This document shows positions 11,580 to 23,555 of a stretch of 64,000 nucleotides of DNA, one piece after another; position 1 is the stretch's first letter, and the number at the start of each line of letters is the position of its first letter. Origin of the DNA: Rosa chinensis (Eukaryota > Streptophyta > Magnoliopsida > Rosales > Rosaceae); contig NC_037091.1 in NCBI RefSeq assembly GCF_002994745.2, positions 23,689,789-23,753,788 of the forward strand, read 5' to 3'. The notes beneath the pieces were generated by a model. That model searched no databases. It saw nothing but the letters and a program-made list of their open reading frames with translations, and was not told the DNA's origin. Both the position numbers and the translations under genes were made by a program.

Positions 11580-12680
11580 ATGAGTAACCTGAACAAGTTG
11601 AGCTTCGCTCTACTAGAGACAACAGGCGCAGGATACCACAAGTGGGTCCGTGATGTGCGCCAGCATGATAAGGCTGATGGGATCCTGAGTACGATCCAAG
11701 AGCCAAATTAGGACGTGCTTACTCCTCAACAAGCTGCTGCTTTTGAAGCAAATAGAGCTACGAGAGAGGCTAATGAAGCAAAAGCCATCATTCCCATGAC
11801 AAGGCACATGAATGACACACTCTAAAATGAGTACCTCAATGAGGAAGACCCAATAAAACTATGGATAGAACTCGAGCAGCGTTTTGGCAACGTCCATGAT
11901 TCCCTGCTTCTAGACTTAGAAGTAAGATGGCATAGCCTCCACTTTTGTGATTTCAAGTCTGTACTTGACTACAATTCAGAAGCACTTCGTATCAAGTCTT
12001 TGATGGAATTCTGTGGACAGAAAATCACTGATACGATGTTGATCGAGAAAACTCTCTCCACCTTCCCTGTCTCTGCATTGATGGTAGCCAAAAACTATCG
12101 GATTGATGTCAATGCTAGACGCAACACAAGATTTCATAAGCTAATTGGTGCCATGAACGTAGCTGAAAAGCACGACAACATACTTGTGAAGAACTATAAC
12201 TCTAGACCCGTGGGAGCCAAGTCAATTCCGGAGTCTAATTATAGTCGCGCCTCCAAGGGAGGACGCAAGGAGTGAAACCCTAAACATAGGGATAATTCTG
12301 GACGTTCTGGTCCATATTCTCGCCCCAAAGAGGAAGGAAACGGCCAAGATAGGCGTACATGGAACTGTGGAGGAAAACGTGTGAAGAGAGAGAGAGAGGC
12401 CAAGCCTCCGGTTATGGTGGTGACGCCACCAAAGGCAATAACCATCCTCAAAGCGCCTCGATCAAGGGAACCTGACCATAATGATACTTGTCTCAAATGT
12501 GGATCAACTGGACATTGGGCCAAAGCATGTAAAACATCCCAGAATGTTGCAGACGCATACAGGAGGTATCGCAAAGCAAGGGAGGCAAACTACATGGAAC
12601 AAGAAGATCAAGATGGCGATCTTGATCTAAGGGTGGAAGACTTCAAGAATCAAGACCCAGAAACTGGCGATTTTGATTAA
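11580..12680 (+). pseudogene. Copia gag with CCHC zinc knuckle, three in-frame stops
   Basis: A single frame from ATG 11580 to TAA 12678-12680 is interrupted by stops at about 11709, 11823 and 12273. It opens MSNLNKLSFALLE and contains LWIELEQRFGNVHDSLLLDL, a UBN2-type Copia gag core. Near the end it has the zinc knuckle CLKCGSTGHWAKAC (about 12490-12531), followed by an acidic tail. It would act as the nucleocapsid protein of the particle. The absence of frameshifts in 1.1 kb implies moderate age. Confidence 0.88.
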
Positions 12681-14173
12681 GACTTTTTTATTTTCCAAGA
12701 GATGTAGGCAATTGCCATATTATTTTTGTAGTAGATGCCAATGGTATTAGTCTTTCTTCAAAGTAGGCGTACTCAATGTAAGTGTGATGTTTAGGAAGGT
12801 TTTGAGATAAGTGGTACTTAAGCGAGCCTTGCTCCACCGACATCTCTCTACTCACCTGGTCACATTTGCATTGAAATTACCGAAATGAGTTAGACGACTA
12901 CCATTATTTCGCATTAGTTCGTTATTGGATTAGATTTTCTTTGGTCAAAAGAAACAATGATGTAATTCCATTTGGCTTATTAATAAAAGTCGAGTTCTTT
13001 TCTTTATGACTCCTTTTAATTACGAGCTTTTCTTTTAGGAATGGATGAACTACAATGTCTCGCAGATAGTGCGACTACGCACACCATTCTATAACATAGG
13101 CAATTATTCTTAGAGATGTTGCCTACATAATCCTCTGTGACTACGATGGCTAGGCCATCAGGTTTAGTTCAAGGACATGGAATGGCCCAATTCCTATTGC
13201 CAAATGACACCTTGATCAAAGTCGCAGAAGCTTTCTACACTTCTAAGGCAAATCAAACCTTATTGAGCTTTAAAGATATAAGAGCCAACAGATTCCATGC
13301 TGAAATGCATAATGAAAACGGAAAAGAGTTCCTTTGCATTACCTCTAATGATTGCGAACGAAAGCGCATCTTAGAGAAGCTTATGTGTCAATCTAGTGGA
13401 CTTTATGTCACTACAATTCGACCAATTGAATCCAATAATGTAATAAGAGAAGATCTCTTGGATTCTGACACATACTGGCTTTGGCATGACCGACTAGGAC
13501 ATCCTAGTTGTGATATGATGCTCCGTATACTAAAGACTTCACGCGGACATCCGTTCTTCAGAGTGAGAAGAAGTAAGAATCGAAAATTGATTCCAGGACT
13601 TAGTAAGAAAGCAGCCACCGCAGCATCTGGTGCTGCAGCTGTCTTGGGACGCCATAGGGCCACCCAAGTACCATGAGCATGACGCCATGGTTATTCTTCC
13701 CAATGGCCATGACGCCATACATCCTAATTCCCATGGCTCCAACGCCATGATGGGAGATGTAGTCACACACTTTGCTTCTAATAGCACTACAGACGCTCAG
13801 GCCCAACCAAAATCCTCATTGGTTACCTCTAAGGCCTCTCGCTCATTTTGCAAAGCTTGTTCATTCGGGAAATTAGGACCGAGAATGTCCTACGCAAAGG
13901 ATCCTAAAATACTCATTCCGTTCTTACAGAGAATCCAAGGAGATATCTGTGGACCGATTCAACCATCATGCAGACCTTTTAAATATTTATGGTATTGGTT
14001 GATGCGTCGACACGCTGGTCACATGTCGCGCTGTTGTCCACTCAAAATGCTGCTTATGCTAAACTCCTCGCCCAGATTATCCGTCTACGGGCTCACTACC
14101 CTGACCATCCTATTAAGTCAATTCGACTTGATAATGCTGGGGAGTTTACATTGAAAACGTTCGATGACTATAG

Positions 14174-16633
14174 TGACAGGACCCGCCCCGAATTTCACCC
14201 TGAAATCCGAGGTGGCCCTGTGGGGCCCACCTTAGGGATAACTCTACCAAAAATTCGGCAGAGTTACCTCTAAAATGGACTACTCAAAAACCTGTAAAAC
14301 ACACAAAACACTTCAAGCAAACCAACCTTATACTCCTGGAGCCACCCTGCTCCCATTTACCAACAACTCCACTTTCACAAAACACAAAACTCAGAAATAC
14401 TAATCCCAAAGGTTAATCGGAGCAATACTACTATACACAGGGATATAAAAGAAGAGTAAAGGATCAAGCGATCCTACACTGCGGAAGTAGTGACAACTAT
14501 GCCTCAAATGTCATGTACGCCCGACCTCCACTAATTCGCCTGCAAACTGGGCATTAGAAACCGAAAGGCCCAGGGGAAAGTAGACGAAAAACGTTAGCGT
14601 GAGTGGACAAAAATAAATAATTGAAAGAAAAAGGGTTTTATACTTTCCCACATTTATCTCAATAAAACTCCCGATGCATGCAATAAGAAAAAAGGACCGA
14701 CTAGCCCCGCTAGTCAAGAACAACAACAAAAGAACATGGGGAAAATGGGTTCACCATACGGGAATGGAGCCCCTCAGGCTCAACCTACCCTCGACTGCCA
14801 CTCACACATAGATTGTGCGAGGAGGAGAACTAATAACCTCAACTTCCATTCACACATAGATTGTGTGAGGAGGAGAATATCACCTCGACTACCACGCACG
14901 TGAGGAGGAGAAAGCTACCTCACTGCCACTCACAAACACAAAGTAAGTGAGGAGGAGACCTATTCACATGACCCGCGTATGGTGAGGAAGAAGATCGTAG
15001 AAAGCCAATAAATCTGTATAGTTTCCCCACATATCTCACGAAATAAGAATCCAAGTGTATAAAGACGTGACCCCGCACGCCAAGATCATCTCAAGTTCCA
15101 ATATAAGTAGGGTATAAAGAAGTACAAAGTTTTGCTTCCTCGAATTCTTATTTCGTAAATCTCTTAAAAAGCTCCAAGAGCGGAATATAAATACAAAATC
15201 AATGGTATAAATTTTCCGAATCCGCATAAAACAAAATCCTCAAATCGAGCATAACGAATCTAAATTCAAAAGTTCAAACAAATAAATAAATCAATAATCA
15301 AAACCAAAATAAAATGCTCGATAAATAAATTGATAAATCGATAAACTCAAAACTTGCGGAATATAATTTGCATGCATCAATTAAAATCAAAGGTCCACTC
15401 ACAGTACTATTGGGCGACCACGCAAACGAGTTCCTTGCCATAGCGCGTGATATAGCCCTGTACACAATTATATTTCCGTAAACGGCAATCCGATAAAATA
15501 ATTACGAACTTAAACGAAATCCGAAAATCTCTATCTCCATTACTTCTCAAATTCACCCCAAACCTCTTCCACAACACCAATTCCTCAATTTATATATTCC
15601 ACAACAAAAACGAGGGAGATCCAACGGCCGGATTTCCCACAATTAAATCACAAAACTCCAAATTTCGGAAATTCTCAAACAATTCCAAACTCCTCCAAAA
15701 TTCACCAAACTTCACACACAAGCTCTATGATAATTATAGAATTTAACTAGCCAGAAATTGAAATTAAAAAGCTACCCTAGCCGCCGTTACAGCCGCCCAC
15801 AGTGGCGGCGCCGCCCACTGCCACCAACTCCAATGGACACCAAAATTTGACAGCGGCACCTACTCAACACACTGATTCAACTTCTCAACTACAACATTCC
15901 CAAATAACCATTAAAAACGGCCGAAATCGATCAATGAACAAAAACCCAGAAATCCTCAAGAACCCTAGAATTTCAATTCGTCGATTCGGCATCTACACAA
16001 CAAATCGTGATACAAGGCCATAGGGAAAATGATCAGTGATGAAAACCGAACCTTCGACGGCGAGATGGGGACCGGAGGTGGCCGGAATCGCCGGAAATCG
16101 GCAAAAGTCCCAAACTGCAGCCGGAGGGGTTTTGGCTTCGATCCGTGGTTTTCTTGCCAAATCGTGGAACACCAAGGTTGCTAGGGTGCTCGGAGGGAGG
16201 AGGCGCTCCTCTGGTGACCGGTGGCACGCCGATTGGTGGCCGGAATCGCCGGAAATCGATGGGAGGAGAAAAATCGCCGAACCGGAGAAGAGAGAGCTCG
16301 GGGGGGGAGGAGAGAGAAAGAAGAAGGGTGGGTTTCCGGAAACCTACCCGGGGTAACTTCCTATTTTTATCAAAAATTACCATGAACAGTAACTTCACAT
16401 TTTTGGCCATAACTCTCACATACGAAGTCCGATTTTTACGTACCACATATGCATGCGCTCGGTTTAACGTCCCCTACAACTTTCATGAAGAACATTTCCT
16501 CAAATTTTGACCCGAACAAAAAGTCAACTTTTAGGGCCGCTAAAAGTACTAAACCGAAAGTAAAAGTGAAAGTAAAGGTCGTTTACCGTCCCAATGACTT
16601 ATCAACCGGTGAATTTAGGTTCGGGACGTTACA
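14174..16633. mobile_element. TG...CA element E (2460 bp), solo-LTR-like, TSD TATAG
   Basis: The element starts TGACAGGACCCGCCCC and ends GGGACGTTACA. It is flanked by TATAG at 14169-14173 and 16634-16638. It sits inside the Copia integrase, which reads through once the element is removed. It has no recognisable protein domain. It carries a minisatellite at 14788-15000 and a 3' block (about 16410-16560) shared with elements A, B, C and F. TG/CA ends with a 5-bp TSD and no coding region suggest a solo LTR or LARD, possibly from a long-LTR Ty3/Gypsy family; the lineage is not proven. Confidence 0.85.
14788..15000. repeat. Minisatellite (about 55-60 bp unit) inside element E
   Basis: The unit contains CACTCACACATAGATTGTG followed by GAGGAGGAGA. 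Four to five degenerate copies occur, at 14798, 14848, 14888, 14925 and 14965. Unit length varies with internal deletions. Confidence 0.8.
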
Positions 16634-17639
16634 TATAGCATGTCGCTGGGGATTGATGTAGAGCATCTAGTTCCCCATGTTCATACCCAAAATGGTCTCG
16701 CAGAAGCTGCTATCAAACGACTACAGATGATAGCAAGGACATTGGTTATGCGCACCAATCTCCCTGTTTCTTCTTGGGGATATGCAATATTGTATGCAGT
16801 GACGCTAATTCGTCTATGACCTACTGCAACCCAATCTTACTCTGCGTTACAGCTAGTGACTGGGTACGAGCTTGATATCTTGCACTTACGCATTTTTGGA
16901 TGTGCTATTTATGTGCCTATTATGCCACCACAACTTACCAAGATGGGTCCACAACGACGAATGAGCATCTATATTAGCTATGAATCTCTAACTATCGTCC
17001 GATACCTTGAACCCTTGACATGCGATCTCTTTACCGCTAGATTTAAAGATTATCACTTTGATGAGACAGTCTTCCCGTCATTAGGGGGAGATAAGAACAT
17101 AGATGTTCAATAGAAACGGTAGGAATTGTCGTGGTCTGTCCCCACTATGTTTCATTTTGATCCCCGTACCGCACAGTCCAAACTTGAAGTGTGATGAATA
17201 ATCGAGCTCCAGAACGTAGCAAATACTCTGCCTAATGCTTTTTTTTTTTATGTTGCCAAAGTGACGAGATCACACATACATGCTGTAAACGTGCCTGCAA
17301 GGATCGATGTCCTGAATACTAGACATCACGCTACTCCTGTGACACCAGGAGATGACGCTATTGCCCAGTATGGCAATGATGTGGCATCTATGGCCGCAGG
17401 TCCCACAAGGAAGCGCAATAGACCGATTGGTTCGAAGTATACTCGCCCTAGAAAGACAGCAAATGAGGCACAAACAAATCCTTTGATCATCGATACTCAA
17501 AATCTGTCCCATGAGAATGTTCCGGATTATGGTTATGTCCAAGAGATATCATTAGGGGGCGTCTCAATGTCAGAACCTATCCCTGAGAATGTAGAGATCT
17601 CTATGAATTACACTAGTGTACATGGGACGTAGGAAAGAA

Positions 17640-19395
17640 GTTCCATCGTCATTGATGATGTATTCGCGTATTCAGTGGCGCGTGAGATTATTGAGACCGA
17701 TGATATCGAACCACGCTCTGTTGATGAATGCCAATGTAGAGCTGATTGGCCAAAATGGAAAGATGCGATCCAGGCATAACTTGATTCTCTAGAGAAAAGA
17801 AAGGTATTTGAACCATTGTGCCAATACCGCCCAACACCAAACCAGTTGGTCACAAATGGGTATTTGTTAGAAAGCGTAATGAGAGAAACGAGATTGTAAG
17901 GTACAAAGCTCGCCTTGTGGTGCAAGGCTTCTCACAATGCCCTAGAATCAACTACGAGGAGACTTATTCTCTCGTAATGGACGTAATAACGTTCCGCTAC
18001 CTTGTCAGTTTGGTAGTTTTTGAAAAACTGAACATGCAGCTTATGGATGTGGTTACTGCGTATCTATATGGGGATCTAGATACAAAAATATACATGAAGG
18101 TCTCAGATGGACTTCAGTTACCCAAATCAAGTGGCTCTACACCACAGAGCGCGTTTATAATTAGATTGAAACGCTTACTATATGGATTGAAACAATCCGG
18201 ACGGATGTGGTATAACCATCTAAGTGACTACTTGATTGGTAAGGGATATGTCAACAATGAACTATGCCCATGTGTGTTCATAAAAAGGACAAGTTCCGAA
18301 TTTGCAATAGAAGCGGTTTATGTCGATGACATGAATATAATTGGCACCCTTAAAGAGCTAAGGGAAACCATTGAACACTTGAAATCCAAGTTTGAGATGA
18401 AAGATCTTGGGAAAACACAGCTTTGCCTCGGTTTGGAACTTGAGCACCATAGAGATGGTATCTTGATTCATCAATAAGCTTATACCTAAAAGATGCTTAG
18501 GTGTTTCAATGTTGACAAGATTAAGCCTTCAAGCACCCAAATAGTCGTCCGTAGTCTTGATCCAAAGAAGGATCCATTCCGTCCAAAAGATGACGATGAA
18601 GAAGTGCTAGAGGTAGAAGTGCCATACTTAAGTGTAATAGGCGCATTATTGTACTTAGCGCAATGCACAAGACCGAACATCTCATTCGCTGTGAACTTGC
18701 TAGCTAGATATAGCTCTGCGCCAACACGACGCCATTGGACTGGTGTTAAAGATATCTTTCGATACCTAAGTGGTGCGATTGATATGGGCTTGTTCTATCC
18801 CTACAGAGAGAAGATGGATTCGGACCCATCAAATGCTAGAGACGCCATAAATGGTGGACTACGTCCCCTCTCCCCATCCCAAAACTATATAAGTGTTTTG
18901 GAAGGTTTTGCTGATGCTGGGTACCTCTTTGACCCACACAAATGTCACTCCCAAACTGGTTATGTTTTCAACATGGGAAAGACCGCGATATCTTGGAGGT
19001 CTACAAAATAGACCTTAGTCGCTACCTCTTCTAATCATGCAGAGATTATTGCTCTTCACGAAGCAGTTCTTGAATGTATATGGCTTCGATCCATAGTTAC
19101 GCATGTTCGAAGCAATTGTGGTCTGAAGTCTACCATAGATGAGCCAACAAGCATCTATGAGGATAATGCTGTTTGCATTGAACAAATGAAGCAAGGGTAC
19201 ATCAACAGTGACAATACCAAGCATATATCGCCCAAATTCTTCTACAATCAGCAACAACAGAAACTCCTCAAGATCAAAGTGAACCAGATTCGATTTGAGG
19301 ACAATGCGGTAGACTTGTTTACTAAGTCATTGCCCAAATCCACGTTCGAGAAACATGTGGCAAGAATTGGCTTGCTGAAATTATCTGAACTCGAC
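17640..19395 (+). pseudogene. Copia reverse transcriptase and RNase H
   Basis: The RT runs from about 17764. It shows GHKWVFVRKRNERNEIVRYK with ARLVVQGFSQ, LNMQLMDVVTAYLYGDLD, LLYGLKQSGRMWYNHL and the catalytic YVDDMNIIG (about 18320-18346), then LKSKFEMKDLGKTQLCLGL. A stop at 18475 and a short slip separate it from the connection domain (YLSVIGALLYLAQCTRPNIS). The RNase H region follows with GFADAGYLFDPHKCHSQTGY, ISWRSTK, a stop at 19009, then AEIIALHEAVLECIWLRS and YEDNAVCIEQMKQGY. The end is ARIGLLKLSEL, near 19390. Only a few stops disrupt a 1.6-kb frame. Confidence 0.88.
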
Positions 19396-20447
19396 TCTCT
19401 CCAGACGCCGTCTCTCTCTCTCTCTCATCCTTCTCAACTTGACGCCTCCGATTCCAATTGACAAGGCCCAGCCTTGATTCGGGACCCGAAGATGATTTTG
19501 GTGACTGGTAACAGAGGAAGATGATCCACGTCGCTGGAAGACGATTTTGGTGACCGGATGCCGATGCTCAAGAGCTCTGTCCCCGATTCGTCGTCAGGGT
19601 CAACGTCATCATTTGGGATTGGAGAGCCCGGACGTCTCCAACGCTCAACTCATCTCTCTGGCGCTCGACTCAAGCCGGTGGCAGTGGAGAATGATAATCC
19701 GGGTGGCTAGAGCTTTTCTCTGGGCGCCCAAATCATTTTTTTTCCTGTTGGTAAAATGGGGTACAAGGCCCAGAATGAGAGAAAAATGAAAAAAAGAAAA
19801 CACCTCTATTGGGGTAATATAGGTCTGTTAAAGGTCTATTGCCTCCTAATAGACGTCTATTGGGAGGCAATAGTTGTTTTGAATTGATGTAATATCATTG
19901 TTTTTTTTTCTATAATCAAAGTTTTATTTGTCTAAATTTAGGGAGATTAGTTTTCATTCTAGCGACTGAAAGTCCTATTGGGGGGCAATAAACGTCTATT
20001 GGGGAGCAATACACGGCTGATAGTCGTATATTGGGGGGCAATACACGGCTGATAATCTTCTATTGGGGGGCAATAGACTATTGGGGTAATAGACGTCTAT
20101 TGGGGAGCAATAGATGTCTATTGGGGGCAATAAAACTTTCCGGTGAGTTTTTCAGAAAAGTCCGGTGGGCGGAATCCTGCGAAAGTTGGCCGGATTCCAG
20201 TAACCGACGATAGGGCTCCGGCGAAGTCCCCTATGGTTTCTCTCTCTTCCATTCTCTCTCTCTCTCTCTCTCTCTCTAAGTAACAAATGTGAGGGTAAAA
20301 TGGTATTAAAAAAAATAAAAACAAAAAAAAAATCTTATTGGGGCATTAGGGAAGACCTCCTTAGAGTTTTTTGGGTAAGAGGGAATTAAAAAAACTTAAT
20401 TGGGTAAGTGGGAAAAAAATCTCTAGAAATGGGGTAAATGGACAAAA
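19396..20447. mobile_element. MULE-like element remnant, relative of the 46034-47821 element
   Basis: The right end (about 20330-20447) aligns in reverse complement to the left terminal region of the 46034 element. Shared blocks are GCATTAGGGAAGACCTCCTTAGAG, here split by substitutions, TTTTGGGTAA, AATTGGGTAAGTGGG and GGGGTAAATGGAC. It also shares a (TC)n tract (20253-20278) and the interspersed motif TTGGGGGGCAATA (19800-20140). The left terminal repeat was not found. The left side abuts the Copia RNase H end, so it is probably truncated. Confidence 0.6.
19800..20140. repeat. TATTGGGGGGCAATA-type interspersed repeats
   Basis: About eight copies of [A/T]TTGGG[G/A]GGCAATA, often followed by GACGTCTA, lie in 340 bp, some in inverted orientation (TATTGCCTCCTAATAG). 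The same motif family occurs at 46645-47370 in the other MULE copy. Confidence 0.85.
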
Positions 20448-22053
20448 ACCTATTATTTAAAAAAATAAAACAAAGAAAAGAAATATATACAAGTAAACAC
20501 AAATAAGGGGGTTTTAAGATTATAAAATTGAAAATTAAAATAAATAAAATAAAAATGTAAAAAATATATACAACGGTAGAACACAAGGAACAAAGATCAA
20601 AACCACATCCATATGAATGAAATCCAATCAGAACTCCTATAGTTGATTTTCTATGTCATGAGAAAGATGTTGACCATGTGAAACGTTAGTAAGCAAATGA
20701 TTTCTCATATTTTACTTTCCTTGAATAATTAATCTAAGTGAAAGCACCTAAATCAATCTTATTGAGCATGCAATCATAGTCTAGAAAGCTAGCTACTCAA
20801 GAACACATTCAATGCATGAAGAACAAAGAAAGGATGTCAACCAAAGTGCACAACCTAGTATGAAAATGTTCTTCTATTTGCAATCTTCCTTAATTGATTT
20901 CGACTTTTGTCCAAGCGTTTACTACTTATGAAATAGGTTCACAAAACTATTAGGTGAATTGTTTACCTAAATCTAGCTCCAATTACATGTATATATCCTA
21001 AGTTGGCCACCAAAGAACACATACATATAAAAGTTTTCTGTAAAACAAAATCAATTAAGCAATCTCACATAAGCAACATAGAAATCAACATAAAGAAATC
21101 ACAACTTTATTTTAAAACATATAAACGGGCTTTAAACTTTGCCCTTAACGTCATGTTAACTAGAATTCATAACTCTATGAATCAAACAAAGGAAAACAAA
21201 AGAAAGTACGAAATACACCGTGAAAGATGAATGCCAAAGCCTTGAGACGAAGAACTTGAAGATCCTTGAAAGCATGCAATCTTCTAGGGATGACACAAGG
21301 GTGGATGGCGGCTAGGATCTTGATATATTGCATGACTTCTTCTCCTCCTTGGTTAAGATGCAGAGCTTCTAAAGACTAGAGAATGGAGAGAATTTTTGGT
21401 GTGTGAAAAGAATGAAAGAATTGGTCGGTGAAGTGGTGTCAAGAATGACTGCTATTTATAGAGGAATCCTCATCTCTTGTGATGCAATCATGGCCAATCA
21501 TCTAGAGGTGATTTCTCCTCCAAATTTCCTTGATTTTCTCATGACAGAATCTTGAATTTTCTGATCACTTTTCCCTTGAATAGTGACCCGATACATCCCT
21601 TATTCCTCTATAGTATTTTCTGATTTTATTCCTTCCTCTTAACTTCCCTAGAATTTTGCACGGCAAACTCCACCTTTCCCTCCTTTGAATTGCAGTAATT
21701 TCTTCTTCCAAGAGTTGTGCACACAATGAACTCCTATAATCAAGAAAAATCAGAAATTAATTAGAGTTATAATCAATAGGAAATAAGATAATTATGATAA
21801 ATATTGAATATAGACACTCCTCTTTTATTTCCATGAAATAAGAAGAATTTATGAAAATGAAAACTCCTTGAATACCTCCTTATTTATGTAAGTTTTCTTA
21901 TCCTTCATTTACGCTCATTTATGCTTTTTTTACCTCTTTTCTCCAATGTACCTAGAAAATAGAAACTAAATTAAAAATGATTAAGTAAAGGAAATAACTA
22001 AGCAAAGTATGGGGAGTAAAATATTAAAATGTCGCATTAAAATGCTCCTATCA
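20448..22053 (-). mobile_element. LTR-like sequence on the - strand, Athila/Tat style
   Basis: Read on the - strand it starts TGATAGGAGCATTTTAATGC at 22053 and has a TATA box (TATAAATA, plus positions 21453-21460). The rest is non-coding AT-rich sequence. The start and layout resemble LTRs of Athila/Tat-type Ty3/Gypsy elements. The other end and the target duplication could not be fixed. It sits directly upstream of a LINE RNase H remnant and may have split it. Confidence 0.5.
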
Positions 22054-22055
22054 AT

Positions 22056-22330
22056 CCGTATCAAGACGTTATAGTTGAAGGAGACTCTAAATTACTCATT
22101 GATTCTCTCCTCGGTAAATCTGAGGTTCCTTGGCGAATTCGAATCTTGGTGCAGGATATCAACATTTCAATTCCATTGTCTTCAGGCATATATATTGGGA
22201 AACTAATTTTGTTGCAAGCTATTTAGCTTGACTAGCTCATACAACTCAGAACAATTCTGTTTGGTTCTTTTTTTACCCCTAACTGCGTCCCCAGCGTTCT
22301 ATCTGGATTAGCTGGGAGGGGGAGTACATA
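22056..22330 (+). pseudogene. LINE-type RNase H (RVT_3) remnant
   Basis: The sequence from about 22056 translates as QDVIVEGDSKLLIDSLLGK and then EVPWRIRILVQDI, the RNase H domain carried by plant L1-type LINEs. After a frameshift near 22175 it continues FRHIYWETNFVASYLA and LAHTTQNNSVWF. It ends at a T-rich tract (22335-22352). It is a short degenerate scrap; the upstream part is missing or separated by the neighbouring LTR-like block. Confidence 0.75.
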
Positions 22331-22599
22331 GAGGTTTTTTTTTTTTTTTTGTTTTGTGTTTGTTTGTGTCATCGAAAAACAAAATTGAATGAAAGACCTT
22401 GAAATATCAATTGTTTTTGTTTGAGACTTAAGGGGAAGGTTAAGGAATATAGTCCCACTACACTTCTTTCCTTTAGCACTCTTGTTAAGTTATCAAGCTT
22501 GAACAAACCAAAGCTTGTATGTTGTTTTTAAGAACTATGGCTGCATCTTCCATATAAGGATATTGTATTTTCAGTCTTAAAACACAAAGATTGCATACT
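22331..22599. other. Unassigned AT-rich sequence
   Basis: A poly-T tract is followed by unique-looking AT-rich sequence up to the ACAGT target site of element A. No gene or repeat is recognisable. Confidence 0.5.
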
Positions 22600-23439
22600 A
22601 CAGTTGATAGCACTAGCCCTGAATTTCACTCTGAAATCCGAAGTGGGCTTGCAGGGCCCACCTTAATTAGAAGAAATTCCACCAAAAATTTGGCAGAACT
22701 TCCCTAAAGGTGGACTACCCAAAACTTGTAAAAACATTTTATGTCACGTCCCAAATTTTGAATAAAGAAATTTGAATTCAAAATGCGATAACTTAATAAG
22801 CACAAGAAAAACACTTAAATTCCTCATTAAAATTAAGCACTAAAGCAAACTAAGCTCACCAACATCAATACGGACTCGTTCTTTAGTCACATATTAATAA
22901 CAAAGAGTTTACAAATTAAACTGAACAACAATTTAATAAGTAAACACACTCACTACACAACGGAAGAATAAAACTAACGTACACTACAACGTCCAAGCTA
23001 CAACAGCAACCAATCCTCAGCTTCAATAACTGTTACTCTGACCTGCACAATAACCCCTACACCATGGAATAGTGCACCGGGTTGAAACAACAAACCCCGT
23101 AAGCTTATGCAAGCTCATGTGAGTAAACCTAAATAACCACAAAAACGTCTTTCCTACTCGAGGATAACAATCAACACAATGATTAATTTCAACAACAAAA
23201 TCCTTTTGTTTTTCTTTTTAGGAACACATATGTCACAACCGTGACAAATCAAATCATTCTAAATGAAAACCGGTTAGTTAAGGAGATCACCGAAAAGCAC
23301 ACATTCTAAAATATCACAGTAACCCCTGCATATAGTTTAGTTCAGGAGATTACTTTAAAATCAAATAAAAGAAATCATAGTAATCTAAATCTCACGTATA
23401 AACTAAAGAAAGAACATCAGAAACATTCTCCGAAAACTA

Positions 23440-23555
23440 CGTACTCATGATGCAGTAACACAGTTACCACCATGACGACACACATACAACAGATTACTTA
23501 CTCATGATGCAGTAGCCCAGTTACCACCTTGACCGCACACTTGCAACAGACTAGA
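23440..23555. repeat. Two-copy tandem repeat in element B
   Basis: ACTCATGATGCAGTA, CAGTTACCACC and CACA[C/T][A/T]CAACAGA motifs occur twice in order, at 23444-23496 and 23500-23553. It occupies about the same relative position as the longer minisatellite in element C. Confidence 0.75.

Larger units (their letters stand above)
13023..17113 (+). pseudogene. Copia protease, GAG-pre-integrase and integrase, split by an insertion
   Basis: The protease active-site region reads LADSATTHTIL (about 13059-13091, DSA in place of DSG). The pre-integrase motif WLWHDRLGHPSCDMMLRIL is at about 13478-13535. The integrase follows with CKACSFGKL and DICGPIQPS (about 13850-13970), VLVDASTRWSHVALLS (13990-14040) and SIRLDNAGEF (14120-14150). 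After the 14174-16633 insertion it resumes with SLGIDVEHLVPHVHTQNGL and AEAAIKR (from about 16643), IFGCAIYVPI (16890-16920) and LEPLTCDLFTARF (17007-17046). Frameshifts occur near 13640 and 13980, and there are stops at several points. Around 13676-13755 the coding sequence is invaded by a short GHDAMxxxxN-like repeat. Confidence 0.85.
11200..19395 (+). mobile_element. Degenerate Ty1/Copia retrotransposon, interrupted by another element
   Basis: The domain order gag, protease, GAG-pre-integrase, integrase, RT, RNase H is the Copia order. The ends are not defined: no LTR pair, PBS or PPT could be seen, and the 3' side runs into a MULE-like sequence just after RNase H. Stops and frameshifts occur in every domain. 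The integrase was split by a clean insertion at 14174-16633. Removing that insertion and one TSD copy restores continuity of the integrase region, so the Copia copy is older than the insertion. Confidence 0.88.

Noticed and set aside
12239..12574. 111-codon - strand frame
   Set aside because: Antisense shadow of the Copia gag zinc-knuckle region.
16033..16446. Overlapping 106-137-codon frames on both strands in element E
   Set aside because: GC-rich non-coding LTR-like sequence (repeated CGCCGGAAATCG phrases) opens several frames at once; none resembles a known protein.
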